Below, one piece after another: positions 1-7,980 of a stretch of 64,000 nucleotides of DNA. The DNA is taken from positions 62,001-126,000 of the forward strand of contig NZ_FNCG01000015.1 of NCBI RefSeq assembly GCF_900100945.1, given 5' to 3'. A program made the translations under genes and the position numbers. The DNA is from Mucilaginibacter gossypii (GTDB lineage Bacteria > Bacteroidota > Bacteroidia > Sphingobacteriales > Sphingobacteriaceae). Under the pieces are notes generated by a model that was not told where the DNA came from, did not search any database, and saw only the letters and a program-made list of their open reading frames with translations. Each line of letters opens with the position of its first letter. The stretch's first letter is position 1.

Positions 1-287
1 CCAAAAACAACAAGCGGGTGCAGCCTGATCAACCTCGATTTGAAAAATTCCTTTATGCCCATTTTGCCGACCCTGTCGTCATAAGCATAACCAATTACGA
101 AGCCCGACAGGCAAAAGAAAAAATCAACCGCTAAAAAGCCATGACCTATAAAATCCTTGCTGTAGTCGGAATAAGCAATCTCCATAAAATGGAAAGTAAC
201 AACTGCTATAGCAGCTATGCCCCGAAGGCCGTCAAGAATTTCAAAATGCTGTTTGGTTTTAAGGATGGCTGGGCTTAGTTTTTCCAT
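1..287 (-). CDS. Acyltransferase 3 family protein (OafA/YrhL type), N-terminal part
   Basis: The gene reads leftward and runs off the window, so only about 95 N-terminal residues are visible. They contain FEILDGLRGIAAIAVVTFHF, the typical first membrane segment of acyltransferase 3 proteins; the His of TFHF corresponds to the conserved catalytic His of this family. FLAVDFFFCLSGFVIGYAYD follows, the equally typical second segment, and then an Arg-rich stretch ending in RLIRLHP. Members are multi-pass inner-membrane enzymes that O-acylate sugars, polysaccharides or lipids. The ATG at 285-287 is the only sensible start because the family motif begins about 15 residues in. The substrate cannot be inferred from this fragment. 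Confidence 0.85.
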   Translation of the reverse strand, partial: MEKLSPAILKTKQHFEILDGLRGIAAIAVVTFHFMEIAYSDYSKDFIGHGFLAVDFFFCLSGFVIGYAYDDRVGKMGIKEFFKSRLIRLHPLVVF

Positions 288-355
288 GCACTATATCGAT
301 TTACCTGTATGCCGGTAAAGAAAGGAAAATTTAGCCGGAAGTTCAAACTATGCGC

Positions 356-814
356 TTAACAGCCAAACTGAGTGAGGTGATGGTCAATATGTTTATAAAA
401 CATATTGCTCCATTCGGTAATAGTTAAGGGACCAAACGAATGCGACTCGCGGCCATCAAAAGCTTTTTCGCCCAGCTGCTGTGTTTTTTGGATGTAGGCT
501 ATCAACCTGTTTTTTTCGGTATTGAAATCCCTTTCGCCGGTAATGAGAAATGCAGGCGCTGTAGGGTTGTTGTGTTTATATGGTGTTTCACTCACTACCT
601 TGTTTTTAACCAGCATTTTCAGGATCAGTTTCATGAACAAGCCGGGTTTGGGGTGCTTATCTTCATACACCATTTCGTACGTTACACAGCAGTGTGCCAA
701 CATTTGTGCTACGTTCATTTTACCCCACCCCGGTGAGGTTTGAGGCGTGAGCTTGTTGATCCGGCTGATTACATCATCAGCTACCCGTGCAGTGAAAATA
801 TTGGGTAAGGCCAT
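356..814 (-). CDS. DUF1569 / DinB-like protein
   Basis: 152 residues starting MALPNIFTARVADDVISRIN. The segment GWGKMNVAQMLAHCCVTYEM and the closing YKHIDHHLTQFG carry the spaced His residues typical of the DUF1569 branch of the DinB four-helix superfamily, whose members often bind a metal; the biochemical role is unknown. The frame stays open upstream to 898, but the extra residues are not family-like and overlap a degenerate dispersed repeat near 834-861, so the ATG at 812-814 is preferred. No signal peptide, so probably cytoplasmic. It stands alone between the partial acyltransferase gene and the divergent AhpD-like gene. Confidence 0.7.
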   Translation of the reverse strand: MALPNIFTARVADDVISRINKLTPQTSPGWGKMNVAQMLAHCCVTYEMVYEDKHPKPGLFMKLILKMLVKNKVVSETPYKHNNPTAPAFLITGERDFNTEKNRLIAYIQKTQQLGEKAFDGRESHSFGPLTITEWSNMFYKHIDHHLTQFGC

Positions 815-1026
815 GAGGGAAAGATAGGTATTTTTGTACAGAGACGTATTACATGTATATTTAGTTAAACCGGAAAATCTGCGAAGCGGGCGATGCATTA
901 GATGCCGCCCAACAAAAATTCCCGATATGAATTCCGATCTTATAAAAAATAAAAAATATTTTTCATTTTGTCCAATCTGCTAAGCACGGTTGTCATTGGG
1001 TTTTAACAACATAAATTTAAAACAAA

Positions 1027-1479
1027 ATGGAACAGAGAATCAGCATGTGGGAAAAAGGCCAAAATGCCTTAAAACCATTATTTGGTATTAATACCTATCT
1101 TAAAAAGTCACCCCTCGAGTTATCCCTTCGTGAGTTGGTAAATTTCAGGGTATCACAGATCAATAAATGCGCTTATTGTCTTGACATGCACTATAAAGAT
1201 GCACGTGCCAAAGGCGAAACTGAACAACGTTTATACGGCCTGAGCGCCTGGGAAGAATCGCCTTATTATACCGATCGTGAAAGGGCCGCCTTCGCCTGGG
1301 CCGAAGCCGTTACCGCCTGCCATGTAACCGACGAAGTGTACAACATAGCCAAGGCGCAGTTCAGTGATGAAGAGCTGATAGACCTTACGCTGTCCGTTAC
1401 CACCATTAACACCTGGAACCGCATCAACCTATCGTTCCCAAATACGCCCGGCACATACCAGGTTGGCCAGTTTGCATAA
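1027..1479 (+). CDS. Carboxymuconolactone decarboxylase / AhpD-like protein
   Basis: 150 residues. The key motif is INKCAYCLDMHYKDAR near residues 46-61, the CxxC...H redox centre of the AhpD-like carboxymuconolactone decarboxylase superfamily, followed by the usual helix ERAAFAWAEAVT. Such proteins act as alkylhydroperoxidases or small disulfide reductases in the cytoplasm. It is the first gene of a co-oriented group with a YCII protein (gap 34 nt) and an ECF42-type sigma factor; carboxymuconolactone decarboxylase and YCII genes are recurrent partners of such sigma factors, so it may be a sigma target. A separate AhpD paralogue is paired with AhpC at 54564. Confidence 0.85.
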   Translation: MEQRISMWEKGQNALKPLFGINTYLKKSPLELSLRELVNFRVSQINKCAYCLDMHYKDARAKGETEQRLYGLSAWEESPYYTDRERAAFAWAEAVTACHVTDEVYNIAKAQFSDEELIDLTLSVTTINTWNRINLSFPNTPGTYQVGQFA

Positions 1480-1513
1480 ACAGCTTATATTAACGCCATT
1501 AAAACATAGCCTT

Positions 1514-1858
1514 ATGAATGAGTTTTTGTTAGTGATCCACAGGGATCTGAAAAGTAAAGATGCCAGTCCCTCGCCCGAACAAATGCAGGCAGCTATAAAA
1601 CCTTTCCAGGATTGGATAGGCGGCATCGCGGCCCAAAACAAACTGGTTGGTGCTCCCAAACGCTGGGATGGTGATGGCCGTACAATTAAGCAAAATACCG
1701 TGATCAATGGTCCTTATGCCGAAATTAAGGAATCGATAGGCGGATTGTTTATAATCAGGGCCGAAGATTACGATGAGGCCGTTGAAATTGCCAAAGGCTG
1801 CCCGATATTGCAATGGGGGGCCACCGTTGAAGTACGAATGGCCGTGCCTGCCGTATAA
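1514..1858 (+). CDS. YCII-related (DGPF) protein
   Basis: 114 residues starting MNEFLLVIHRD. The fold signature is an N-terminal beta strand, then KPFQDWIGGIAAQNKLVGAP, a variable loop, NGPYAEIKESIGGLFIIRAE, and DYDEAVEIAKGCP; the NGPYAE...GGLFII region corresponds to the DGPF motif of YCII proteins. The biochemical function is unknown; members are small, soluble and dimeric. The ATG at 1514 is preferred over an in-frame start at 1463 because the extra residues overlap the end of the upstream gene and do not fit the family. YCII/DGPF genes sitting directly before ECF42 sigma factors are a known arrangement, and this one is 45 nt upstream of such a gene. Confidence 0.85.
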   Translation: MNEFLLVIHRDLKSKDASPSPEQMQAAIKPFQDWIGGIAAQNKLVGAPKRWDGDGRTIKQNTVINGPYAEIKESIGGLFIIRAEDYDEAVEIAKGCPILQWGATVEVRMAVPAV

Positions 1859-1898
1859 AATAAAATGCCTTTGTACTTTTGCAAAGGCATTTTATTTT
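1857..1898. terminator. Perfect 17-bp hairpin between YCII and sigma genes
   Basis: 1857-1873 and 1882-1898 are exact reverse complements (core ATGCCTTTG / CAAAGGCAT) with A-rich and T-rich flanks, so the hairpin can terminate in both directions. The 8-nt loop, 1874-1881, reads TACTTTTG, which matches the Bacteroidota -7 consensus TAnnTTTG. Confidence 0.7.
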
Positions 1899-1903
1899 AA
1901 CCT

Positions 1904-3145
1904 ATGCAACCCCAAGAACTTTTACCTCACCTGTTCCGCACCGAGTACCGGAAAATTGCAGCAGTGCTTTGCCGCCTTTTTGGTATTGAACATATTGAAA
2001 TTGCCGAAGATATTGTGAGCGACACCTTCCTTTCAGCCACTGAAAATTGGAGCCTGAAAGGTTTACCTGATAATCCGACGGCATGGCTTTATACCGTTGC
2101 AAAAAATAAAACCAAAAATTACCTGAAACGGGATACGATTTTTAAGCAAAAGCTTTTGCCCGAAATAAAATATACTACCGACAGCACAGGCGAAATAGAG
2201 ATCGACCTGTCTGCCAAAAACATAGCTGATAGCCAGTTGGCCATGATCTTTACGGTTTGCAACCCGGTTATTTCGGCCGAGTCGCAGGTAGCGCTTGCCC
2301 TTAACCTGCTTTGCGGTTTTGGCGTACAGGAAATTACCGATGCTTTTTTAGCAAACAAGGAGGTGATATACAAACGGATAAACCGCGCAAAGGAAAAACT
2401 GAAAGAAGCCGGAATCCAGATCCAACAGCCAAACCTTAGCGAGATCGGCAACCGGCTGGAAACTGTTTTAACAACCATTTACCTGCTGTTTTCTGAGGGA
2501 TATTACTCAATCTCCCAAAATGTCACCCTCCGTCGTGATCTTTGTGCAGAAGCTATGCGGCTTAATTACCTGCTTATTGAAAATCCGGCCACCAATACCC
2601 CTGCCGTAAATGCACTTTTTGCGCTGATGTGTTTCCACGCGTCGCGGTTTGAGGCCCGCACCAATGATCATAGTGAAATGATCCTTTATGATGATCAGGA
2701 TGAATCACTTTGGGACAGGGACCTGATCAACAAAGGTATCCATTACCTGAACCAGGCTTCAACCGGAACTTCAATAACTAAATATCACCTCGAAGCCGGC
2801 ATTGCTTATTGGCATACCTTTAAGGAAGATGCTGCCGAAAAATGGGAAAATATATTACAGCTATACAATAGCCTCCTCATGCTGGAGTATTCGCCCATCG
2901 CCGCGCTGAACCGGACATTTGCCCTTGCCAAAGCCAATGGAAAACCGGCTGCAATAGCCGAAGCCGAAAAACTGAACCTAAGCAATAACCACTTTTATTT
3001 TTCGCTGCTGGGCAACCTGTATACCGGCATAGATAATCAAAAAGCCTTACAGCATTACGAAACAGCTATGAACCTGGCTACTTCTGCAAATGATAAGGCA
3101 ACTATGGCGGAAAATGTTGAGCGGTTAAAAAACTTGCAGGAATAG
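1904..3145 (+). CDS. RNA polymerase sigma factor, ECF42-like, with C-terminal TPR-like domain
   Basis: 413 residues. The N-terminal half holds sigma region 2 (about residues 10-75; EDIVSDTFLSATENW, then WLYTVAKNKTKNYLKR) and region 4 (about 125-175; ALNLLCGFGVQEITDAFL, VIYKRINRAKEKLKEAG). From about residue 185 there is a long helical DUF6596/TPR-type extension (LFSEGYYSISQN, YSPIAALNRTFALAKANGKP). That architecture, with no anti-sigma gene nearby, is the ECF42 type; the extension is thought to replace the anti-sigma factor in controlling activity. The gene starts 22 nt after a TACTTTTG element lying in the loop of the upstream hairpin. Likely targets are the two upstream genes. Confidence 0.85.
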   Translation: MQPQELLPHLFRTEYRKIAAVLCRLFGIEHIEIAEDIVSDTFLSATENWSLKGLPDNPTAWLYTVAKNKTKNYLKRDTIFKQKLLPEIKYTTDSTGEIEIDLSAKNIADSQLAMIFTVCNPVISAESQVALALNLLCGFGVQEITDAFLANKEVIYKRINRAKEKLKEAGIQIQQPNLSEIGNRLETVLTTIYLLFSEGYYSISQNVTLRRDLCAEAMRLNYLLIENPATNTPAVNALFALMCFHASRFEARTNDHSEMILYDDQDESLWDRDLINKGIHYLNQASTGTSITKYHLEAGIAYWHTFKEDAAEKWENILQLYNSLLMLEYSPIAALNRTFALAKANGKPAAIAEAEKLNLSNNHFYFSLLGNLYTGIDNQKALQHYETAMNLATSANDKATMAENVERLKNLQE

Positions 3146-3303
3146 CCTTTTCACAATAGTTGAAAGGGTATTGGTTCATGCATACCGCAAAGCTATTGGC
3201 ATATTTACAACGATAGTGAATTTAAAGCCGACCGGACACCGAATGAATAATTGTCGTCATTTATGAGCTTTTAAAAACACACAATCCTTTTACAAAACAA
3301 ACT

Positions 3304-3334
3304 TTGGTAAAATTCAATTAATCACCTATTTTTG
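3304..3334 (+). promoter_or_regulatory. Promoter, TTG-N20-TATTTTTG
   Basis: TTG at 3304-3306, a 20-nt spacer, and TATTTTTG at 3327-3334 match the Bacteroidota housekeeping sigma consensus. The start codon of the small membrane protein lies 22 nt downstream at 3357, so this probably drives the three-gene symporter operon. Confidence 0.7.
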
Positions 3335-3356
3335 CTGCAATCATATACATAACATC

Positions 3357-3548
3357 ATGGGACACCATAAAGAAGAAAAAGAAAACTTTGATTACATATA
3401 CTATTTGGTAGGATTAATCTCTGGCTTATTTGTAGGCGGTATTATTGAAAAAGGCTTTACCTGGATTTTTGTAGGTGGTGTTTTAGGGTTGTTAACTGCT
3501 GCTGCATATATCGCCGTGTTAGTTCGTGGCCGTAATGAAGAGGCCTGA
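3357..3548 (+). CDS. Small membrane protein, 63 residues
   Basis: A charged, His/Glu/Lys-rich N-terminus (MGHHKEEKENFDY) is followed by two hydrophobic segments, about residues 14-30 and 35-56, with a Gly-rich turn (GLFVGGIIEKG, VGGVLGLLTAAA). This predicts a two-pass inner-membrane hairpin. I recognise no named family. It follows a good promoter, overlaps the next 41-codon gene by 14 nt, and lies upstream of a sodium:solute symporter. An accessory or small-subunit role for that transporter is an inference from the coupling only. Confidence 0.7.
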   Translation: MGHHKEEKENFDYIYYLVGLISGLFVGGIIEKGFTWIFVGGVLGLLTAAAYIAVLVRGRNEEA

Positions 3549-3660
3549 TCCTGACCTCCCTTCATTCATAAAAAATTGGAACCAGTTTTACGGCATTGTT
3601 GCCGCGTGGCTGGTTTTTTTAGTTTTAGTATTCTGGCTCATTACCAAATTCTTTGAATGA
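3535..3660 (+). CDS. Very small single-span membrane protein, 41 residues
   Basis: An ATG at 3535 opens a 41-codon frame ending TGA at 3658-3660. The product starts MKRPDPDLPSFIKNWNQFYG and then has one hydrophobic span, IVAAWLVFLVLVFWLITKFF. The frame overlaps the previous gene by 14 nt, and its stop shares ATGA with the symporter start, so all three genes appear translationally coupled. A polar and aromatic N-terminus, one tryptophan-rich span and tight coupling at both ends argue for a real gene. It resembles small subunits that accompany sodium:solute symporters in other bacteria, but I cannot assign a family. Confidence 0.65.
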   Translation: MKRPDPDLPSFIKNWNQFYGIVAAWLVFLVLVFWLITKFFE

Positions 3661-5366
3661 GTTTAACCGACTGGATTGTTTTAGGCCTTACCATATTTTC
3701 TATAGTGCTTTATGGCATATGGAAAAGCGGCAATAATAAAAATATCGACCAGTTTTTGATGGGCAGCCGCTCATTGCCCTGGTACCATGTAGGCTTATCG
3801 GTAATGGCTACCCAGGCAAGTGCTATTACCTTTCTTTCGGCGCCGGGCCAGGCTTATTCAGACGGAATGCGTTTTGTGCAGTTCTACTTCGGGCTGCCCC
3901 TGGCCATGATCGTACTTTGCATCACCTTTGTCCCCATTTTCCATCGCCTTAAGGTTTATACTGCTTACGAATTTTTGGAACAGCGTTTTGATCTGAAAAC
4001 CCGTGCACTCACATCGTTCCTCTTCCTGGTTCAGCGCGGCCTTTCAACCGGCATTACCATTTATGCTCCGTCTATCATCCTCTCAACCATATTAAATATT
4101 AATACGGTTTACACTACACTGTTTATAGGCGGGCTGGTAATTGTTTATACCGTTTATGGCGGTAGTAAGGCTGTGTCATATACGCAGCTATTACAAATGA
4201 GCATTATTTTTACGGGGATGTTTTTGGCAGGAGTATTGGTTGTTTACCTGTTGCCCGGCAATGTAAGCTTCATGAGCTCGCTCAAAATGGCCGGTAAAAT
4301 GGGCCGTATGAACGTGATAGACTGGAAATTCGACCCTAATAACCGTTATACAGTTTGGAGCGGATTGATCGGGGGCTTCTTTTTACAGCTTTCCTATTTT
4401 GGTACAGATCAAAGCCAGGTTGGCCGTTATTTAACCGGCAGCTCAGTAGGGCAAAGCCGCCTCGGGTTGATCATGAATGGCCTGATCAAGATCCCGATGC
4501 AATTCCTGATCCTGCTGATAGGGGTGCTGGTTTTTGCGTTTTACCAGTTTAACCGCCCGCCAATGTTTTTTAACCAGTATGAGGTTAAACAAATTCGAAA
4601 AAGCGTTTACGCTGCGGAATACGACCATCTCAATCAGCAATATGGCCAGGCTTTTGAGCAAAAAAAGATCAAGGCTAACGAGTTGATAAAAGCCATCGAC
4701 AGTAAAAATGAAGACCGGATCGGTTATGCCAAAGATCAATTAAAGGTGGCCGACACTAAGGCCCGCCTCATCAGGCAAAACGCCATTGAACTGATGAAAA
4801 AAAATAACCCCAAGGCCGATGATAACGATACCAACTACGTATTCCTTACCTTTGTTACCCAGTATCTGCCCAAAGGTTTGATAGGATTACTGATAGCCAT
4901 TATTTTTCTGGCCTCTATGGGCTCAACCGCCAGTGCTTTAAATTCATTAGCATCAACCAGTGTGGTTGATATTTACAAACGCATTGTTAATCCCAACGCC
5001 ACAGATAAGAATTATTTAAATGCATCGCGCCTGGCAACGGTGTTTTGGGGCCTGGTTTGCATTGGGATGGCCCTTTACGCCAGCCGCATAGGTAACCTGC
5101 TCGAAGCCGTGAATCAATTGGGCTCCTATATCTACGGAACCATCCTTGGAGTGTTCATAGTGGCCTTCTATCTTAAAAAAATAAAAGGGACTGCGGTATT
5201 TATAGCGGCAGTTATAACGGAAGCAATTATTTGTATCCTGGGCTATTTTGATGTAATCGCTTATTTGTGGCTCAATGCTATCGGTGCACTTCTGCTGATA
5301 GTAATTGCGGTGTTGATCAGCGTGGCAGCCCCCTCTAAATCTCCCCCGGTTGGGGAGACTTTCTGA
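3657..5366 (+). CDS. Sodium:solute symporter (SSS family)
   Basis: 569 residues with about 13 predicted membrane spans. Family features include an N-terminal DWIVLGLTIFSIVLYGIWKS span, the conserved LPWYHVGLSVMATQASAITF segment around residue 45, GGSKAVSYTQLLQM, and LASMGSTASALNSLASTSVVDIY near residue 420, which corresponds to the sodium-site helix. A charged loop of about 90 residues (roughly 310-395) interrupts the core. Proteins of this family couple sodium entry to uptake of sugars, amino acids, nucleosides or other solutes; the substrate is not clear here. The start overlaps the upstream 41-codon gene (ATGA). The last residues, SKSPPVGETF, are encoded by a dispersed intergenic palindrome and are probably not functional. 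Confidence 0.9.
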   Translation: MSLTDWIVLGLTIFSIVLYGIWKSGNNKNIDQFLMGSRSLPWYHVGLSVMATQASAITFLSAPGQAYSDGMRFVQFYFGLPLAMIVLCITFVPIFHRLKVYTAYEFLEQRFDLKTRALTSFLFLVQRGLSTGITIYAPSIILSTILNINTVYTTLFIGGLVIVYTVYGGSKAVSYTQLLQMSIIFTGMFLAGVLVVYLLPGNVSFMSSLKMAGKMGRMNVIDWKFDPNNRYTVWSGLIGGFFLQLSYFGTDQSQVGRYLTGSSVGQSRLGLIMNGLIKIPMQFLILLIGVLVFAFYQFNRPPMFFNQYEVKQIRKSVYAAEYDHLNQQYGQAFEQKKIKANELIKAIDSKNEDRIGYAKDQLKVADTKARLIRQNAIELMKKNNPKADDNDTNYVFLTFVTQYLPKGLIGLLIAIIFLASMGSTASALNSLASTSVVDIYKRIVNPNATDKNYLNASRLATVFWGLVCIGMALYASRIGNLLEAVNQLGSYIYGTILGVFIVAFYLKKIKGTAVFIAAVITEAIICILGYFDVIAYLWLNAIGALLLIVIAVLISVAAPSKSPPVGETF

Positions 5367-5381
5367 ATATTATCAATTCAT

Positions 5382-5425
5382 AAAAGAAAATCGCCATTTC
5401 CTATAAAAAACAGCGATTTTCTTTT
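5382..5425. terminator. Bidirectional terminator between convergent genes
   Basis: AAAAGAAAATCGC at 5382-5394 pairs with GCGATTTTCTTTT at 5413-5425. A-rich and T-rich flanks suit both the symporter operon and the convergent DUF2911 gene. Confidence 0.75.
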
Positions 5426-5467
5426 TAAAGCCCTCCCCTTCCGGGGAGGGTTGGGTGGGGCTTAGGG

Positions 5468-6322
5468 CTATCGCTTAGCCTGATCCAGGGCTTCCTGGTT
5501 TAAGCGGGCGTATTCTTCATCTTTGTCGGCGTTGGCTAAGGCAATACCGGCTTCTGCAGCTGCTATAGCGCCAGCTTTATCGCCTTTACGCAGTAACAAA
5601 CGCGACTCCCATAGCTTATACCATGGGCCTTTAGGCTCAATTTTTTCGGCTTCGTAAACCCAGCCAAGGGCTTTATCAACGTCTTTATGGTTTTCGTAGT
5701 AGTATTGTATGGCGTTGAAATAGTATGGTTTGCGGTCGCCTTTCATCAGCTCATCAATATTAGCTGTAATTTTGGCGTCGTCATCAGTTTCCATGTGGAT
5801 ATAGGCCGCGGTTTTGTCCCAAACCAAAACAAGGTCGGTTGATTTGGTAGTTGTATTAACAAAAGCCATAGTAAATGTTTCGCGTTTTTCGCTCACGCGG
5901 ATTGGCTTGATATTAAAACGCAGAAAATCCTGGTCTTGCTTGTAGCTGTATGCACCCCATTGTTTTACAACTTTGTTTAAGACGATAGTCCATTCGCCTT
6001 TAGTTGGGATGCTGAATAGCGAATAAGTGCCTGCAGGTACAGGGTTACCTTCAATTACAACTTTTTCGGTAAAGGTAATGGTAGTAGCAGCGTTGGCACC
6101 GGTGCGCCAAACTTCGCCGTAAGGGATAATGCCCCCGAATATTTTGCGGTCTTTAACATTTGGACGGGAATAAGTGATGGTTATTTTCCCTAACCCGAAA
6201 TCCTGGATAATGGTTTGAGTTGAGCTGGCCTCAGGTATGCGGGGAATCTGGGCGTATGATTTTGAGCTAAAACAACAGCACGCTATCAGCATACTGAACA
6301 GGAGTACGTAGGTTTTTTTCAT
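5468..6322 (-). CDS. Secreted DUF2911 protein with C-terminal TPR-like segment
   Basis: 284 residues with an N-terminal signal peptide ending near SKSYAQ. The DUF2911 domain covers about residues 30-180: ITYSRPNVKDRKIFGGIIPY, GEVWRTGANAATTITFTEKV, AGTYSLFSIPTKGEWTIVLN. The remaining 100 residues are helical (KALGWVYEAEKIEPKGPWYK, LRKGDKAGAIAAAEAGIALA), a tetratricopeptide-like tail. Found almost only in Bacteroidota and relatives, the family has no established biochemical role; the signal peptide points to the periplasm. The gene is monocistronic, facing the symporter operon across a shared terminator. Confidence 0.88.
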   Translation of the reverse strand: MKKTYVLLFSMLIACCCFSSKSYAQIPRIPEASSTQTIIQDFGLGKITITYSRPNVKDRKIFGGIIPYGEVWRTGANAATTITFTEKVVIEGNPVPAGTYSLFSIPTKGEWTIVLNKVVKQWGAYSYKQDQDFLRFNIKPIRVSEKRETFTMAFVNTTTKSTDLVLVWDKTAAYIHMETDDDAKITANIDELMKGDRKPYYFNAIQYYYENHKDVDKALGWVYEAEKIEPKGPWYKLWESRLLLRKGDKAGAIAAAEAGIALANADKDEEYARLNQEALDQAKR

Positions 6323-6475
6323 GATTATAGTTTTCGAATCTAAGATACCAAATGTTTTAATGCAGATATTATTGTGTATGACGTAAAAATATTTTCAAGG
6401 TTTAGGCACCTTCAATGTAAATACGGAATAAATGAAGGGCGCGTTGCTGCAAAGCTAAAATTGCCAGCGCTTTAT

Positions 6476-6483
6476 TACCTTTG
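6476..6483 (+). promoter_or_regulatory. TACCTTTG (-7 element) 5 nt before the rlmI start
   Basis: TACCTTTG matches TAnnTTTG, with only five bases between it and the ATG at 6489, so the message would be leaderless or nearly so. No TTG at the usual spacing was found. Confidence 0.5.
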
Positions 6484-6488
6484 CACCC

Positions 6489-7676
6489 ATGATTGACGTT
6501 ATATTAAAGAAGGGTAAAGAAAAAGCCGTACTGCAAAGGCATCCCTGGGTATTTTCAGGGGCGATTGAAAAAGTAAAGGGCAAACCTGCCAATGGCGATG
6601 TGGTTCGCTTAGTGAATACACAGGGCGAATTTATGGCCTATGGCTTTTATAACGATCAGTCGAGGGTGACTTTACGTTTGCTGGAGTGGAACAAGGATGT
6701 AAAGGTAAACGAAGCGTGGTTTCGCGAAAAAGTAGCAACCGCGGTTAAAAGCCGTGCTAACATATTGGCTAACGGTACCAATACCTGTCGTTTAATTTTT
6801 AGTGAATCGGATTATCTGCCGGGGCTAATCGTTGATAAATATGCCGGCCATTTGGCAGTGCAGGTACTTACCTCGGGTATTCAAAATGTAATGCCCGTTA
6901 TTATTGATGAACTAAAAAAACTGCTCAATCCCGAAAGTATTTCGGATAAAAGTGATAATGCTTCACGAGCCCACGAAGGGCTGGCCGAAGCTGAGAATAA
7001 AGTACTTGCTGGCAGTCCGCCGCCTGAGCTGGTTGAGGTGTTAGAAAACAACGTTATTTACGGTATCAATATCACCGAAGGCCAAAAATCCGGCTTTTAT
7101 TGCGATCAGCGCGATAATCGTCATGTGTTGGCCATGCATGCAAAAGATAAAAAAGTACTGGATTGCTTTTGCTATACAGGAGGTTTTACCCTTAATAGTC
7201 TCAAAGAAGGCGCGGCATCAGTAACCAGCGTAGACAGCTCGGCGTTAGCTATTGAAACGCTGGCCGAAAATATCAGGCTGAATAAACTGGATGCAACCAA
7301 ACACACGGCTATTAAATCCGACGTGAATGTGCAGTTGCGTAAATTCAGGGATGAGGGCGAGAAGTTTGATGTTATCGTACTCGATCCGCCTAAATATGCG
7401 CCATCACGCTCGGCGCTTACCCGGGCTTCAAGGGCTTATAAAGATTTAAACCGTTTGGGTATGCTGCTGCTTAACGAAGGTGGCTTGCTGGCAACCTATT
7501 CCTGTTCGGGCGCTATGGATATGGAGACCTTTAAGCAGGTAATTGCCTGGGCTGCGCTTGATGCCGGTAAACAGGTTCAGTTCATTTACCAGTTCCATCA
7601 ACCCGAAGACCATCCGGTACGTGCTTCCTTCCCCGAAGGCGAGTATCTGAAAGGTTTGCTTTGCAGGGTGTTTTAG
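6489..7676 (+). CDS. rlmI: Class I rRNA methyltransferase, RlmI-like (23S rRNA m5C)
   Basis: 395 residues. An N-terminal PUA domain (about 1-75, with RHPWVFSGAIEKVKGKPANG) precedes a Rossmann methyltransferase domain (about 190-395) with the SAM motif VLDCFCYTGGFTLNSLKEGA, a DPPKYAPSR motif IV and a YSCSG motif carrying the expected catalytic Cys. In E. coli RlmI makes m5C1962 in 23S rRNA using S-adenosylmethionine. A linker around residues 155-190 rich in Ser, Asp and Glu (ISDKSDNASRAHEG, LAGSPPPELVEVLEN) seems longer than usual. Single-gene unit; the exact target base is inferred from the family. Confidence 0.85.
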   Translation: MIDVILKKGKEKAVLQRHPWVFSGAIEKVKGKPANGDVVRLVNTQGEFMAYGFYNDQSRVTLRLLEWNKDVKVNEAWFREKVATAVKSRANILANGTNTCRLIFSESDYLPGLIVDKYAGHLAVQVLTSGIQNVMPVIIDELKKLLNPESISDKSDNASRAHEGLAEAENKVLAGSPPPELVEVLENNVIYGINITEGQKSGFYCDQRDNRHVLAMHAKDKKVLDCFCYTGGFTLNSLKEGAASVTSVDSSALAIETLAENIRLNKLDATKHTAIKSDVNVQLRKFRDEGEKFDVIVLDPPKYAPSRSALTRASRAYKDLNRLGMLLLNEGGLLATYSCSGAMDMETFKQVIAWAALDAGKQVQFIYQFHQPEDHPVRASFPEGEYLKGLLCRVF

Positions 7677-7709
7677 TCGCCCTAACCCCCTAAAGGGGGA
7701 ATTTTTGTA

Positions 7710-7742
7710 GAAGGCCTGTGTTGCTAAGCAAAACAGGCCTTC
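7710..7742 (+). terminator. Hairpin downstream of rlmI
   Basis: GAAGGCCTGT at 7710-7719 pairs with ACAGGCCTTC at 7733-7742, with an inner TTGC/GCAA helix. A short CCCCCTAAAGGGGG palindrome followed by AATTTTT lies just before it (7686-7704). Either could end the rlmI transcript. Confidence 0.5.
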
Positions 7743-7785
7743 GGCGTTTAACGCTGCCGCGGGCTTTTAAGTGCGAAAAATAAAC

Positions 7786-7900
7786 CATGTCATTGCGAGG
7801 CGCGGAACGGGAATGAGCGAGGGTGCGACGTGGCAATCGCATGCTATACAGGGCGGCCTTGCTTTCGTGCGATTGCCGCGCTATCGCTCGCAATGACATG
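7786..7900. repeat. Dispersed palindromic element, family A, copy 1
   Basis: The outer 14 bases are perfect inverted repeats (CATGTCATTGCGAG and CTCGCAATGACATG), and an inner pair GGCAATCGCA / TGCGATTGCC is also present, so the whole 115 bp folds into a long imperfect hairpin. A shorter copy lies at 46883-46975, and a minimal related hairpin at 51008-51041. The shape is that of a REP- or MITE-like non-coding element. Confidence 0.8.
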
Positions 7901-7980
7901 TTTTTTGTTCATTTCATAAACCGGTCATTATGTGCACCACAGGTTACGCTACCGCTAAACCTGCGGTAGTCTTTCTTTAG

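Noticed and set aside
356..740. Plus-strand frames at 440-736 and 522-743
   Set aside because: They lie antisense to the DUF1569 gene, which has recognisable motifs; the alternative proteins have no start context or family.
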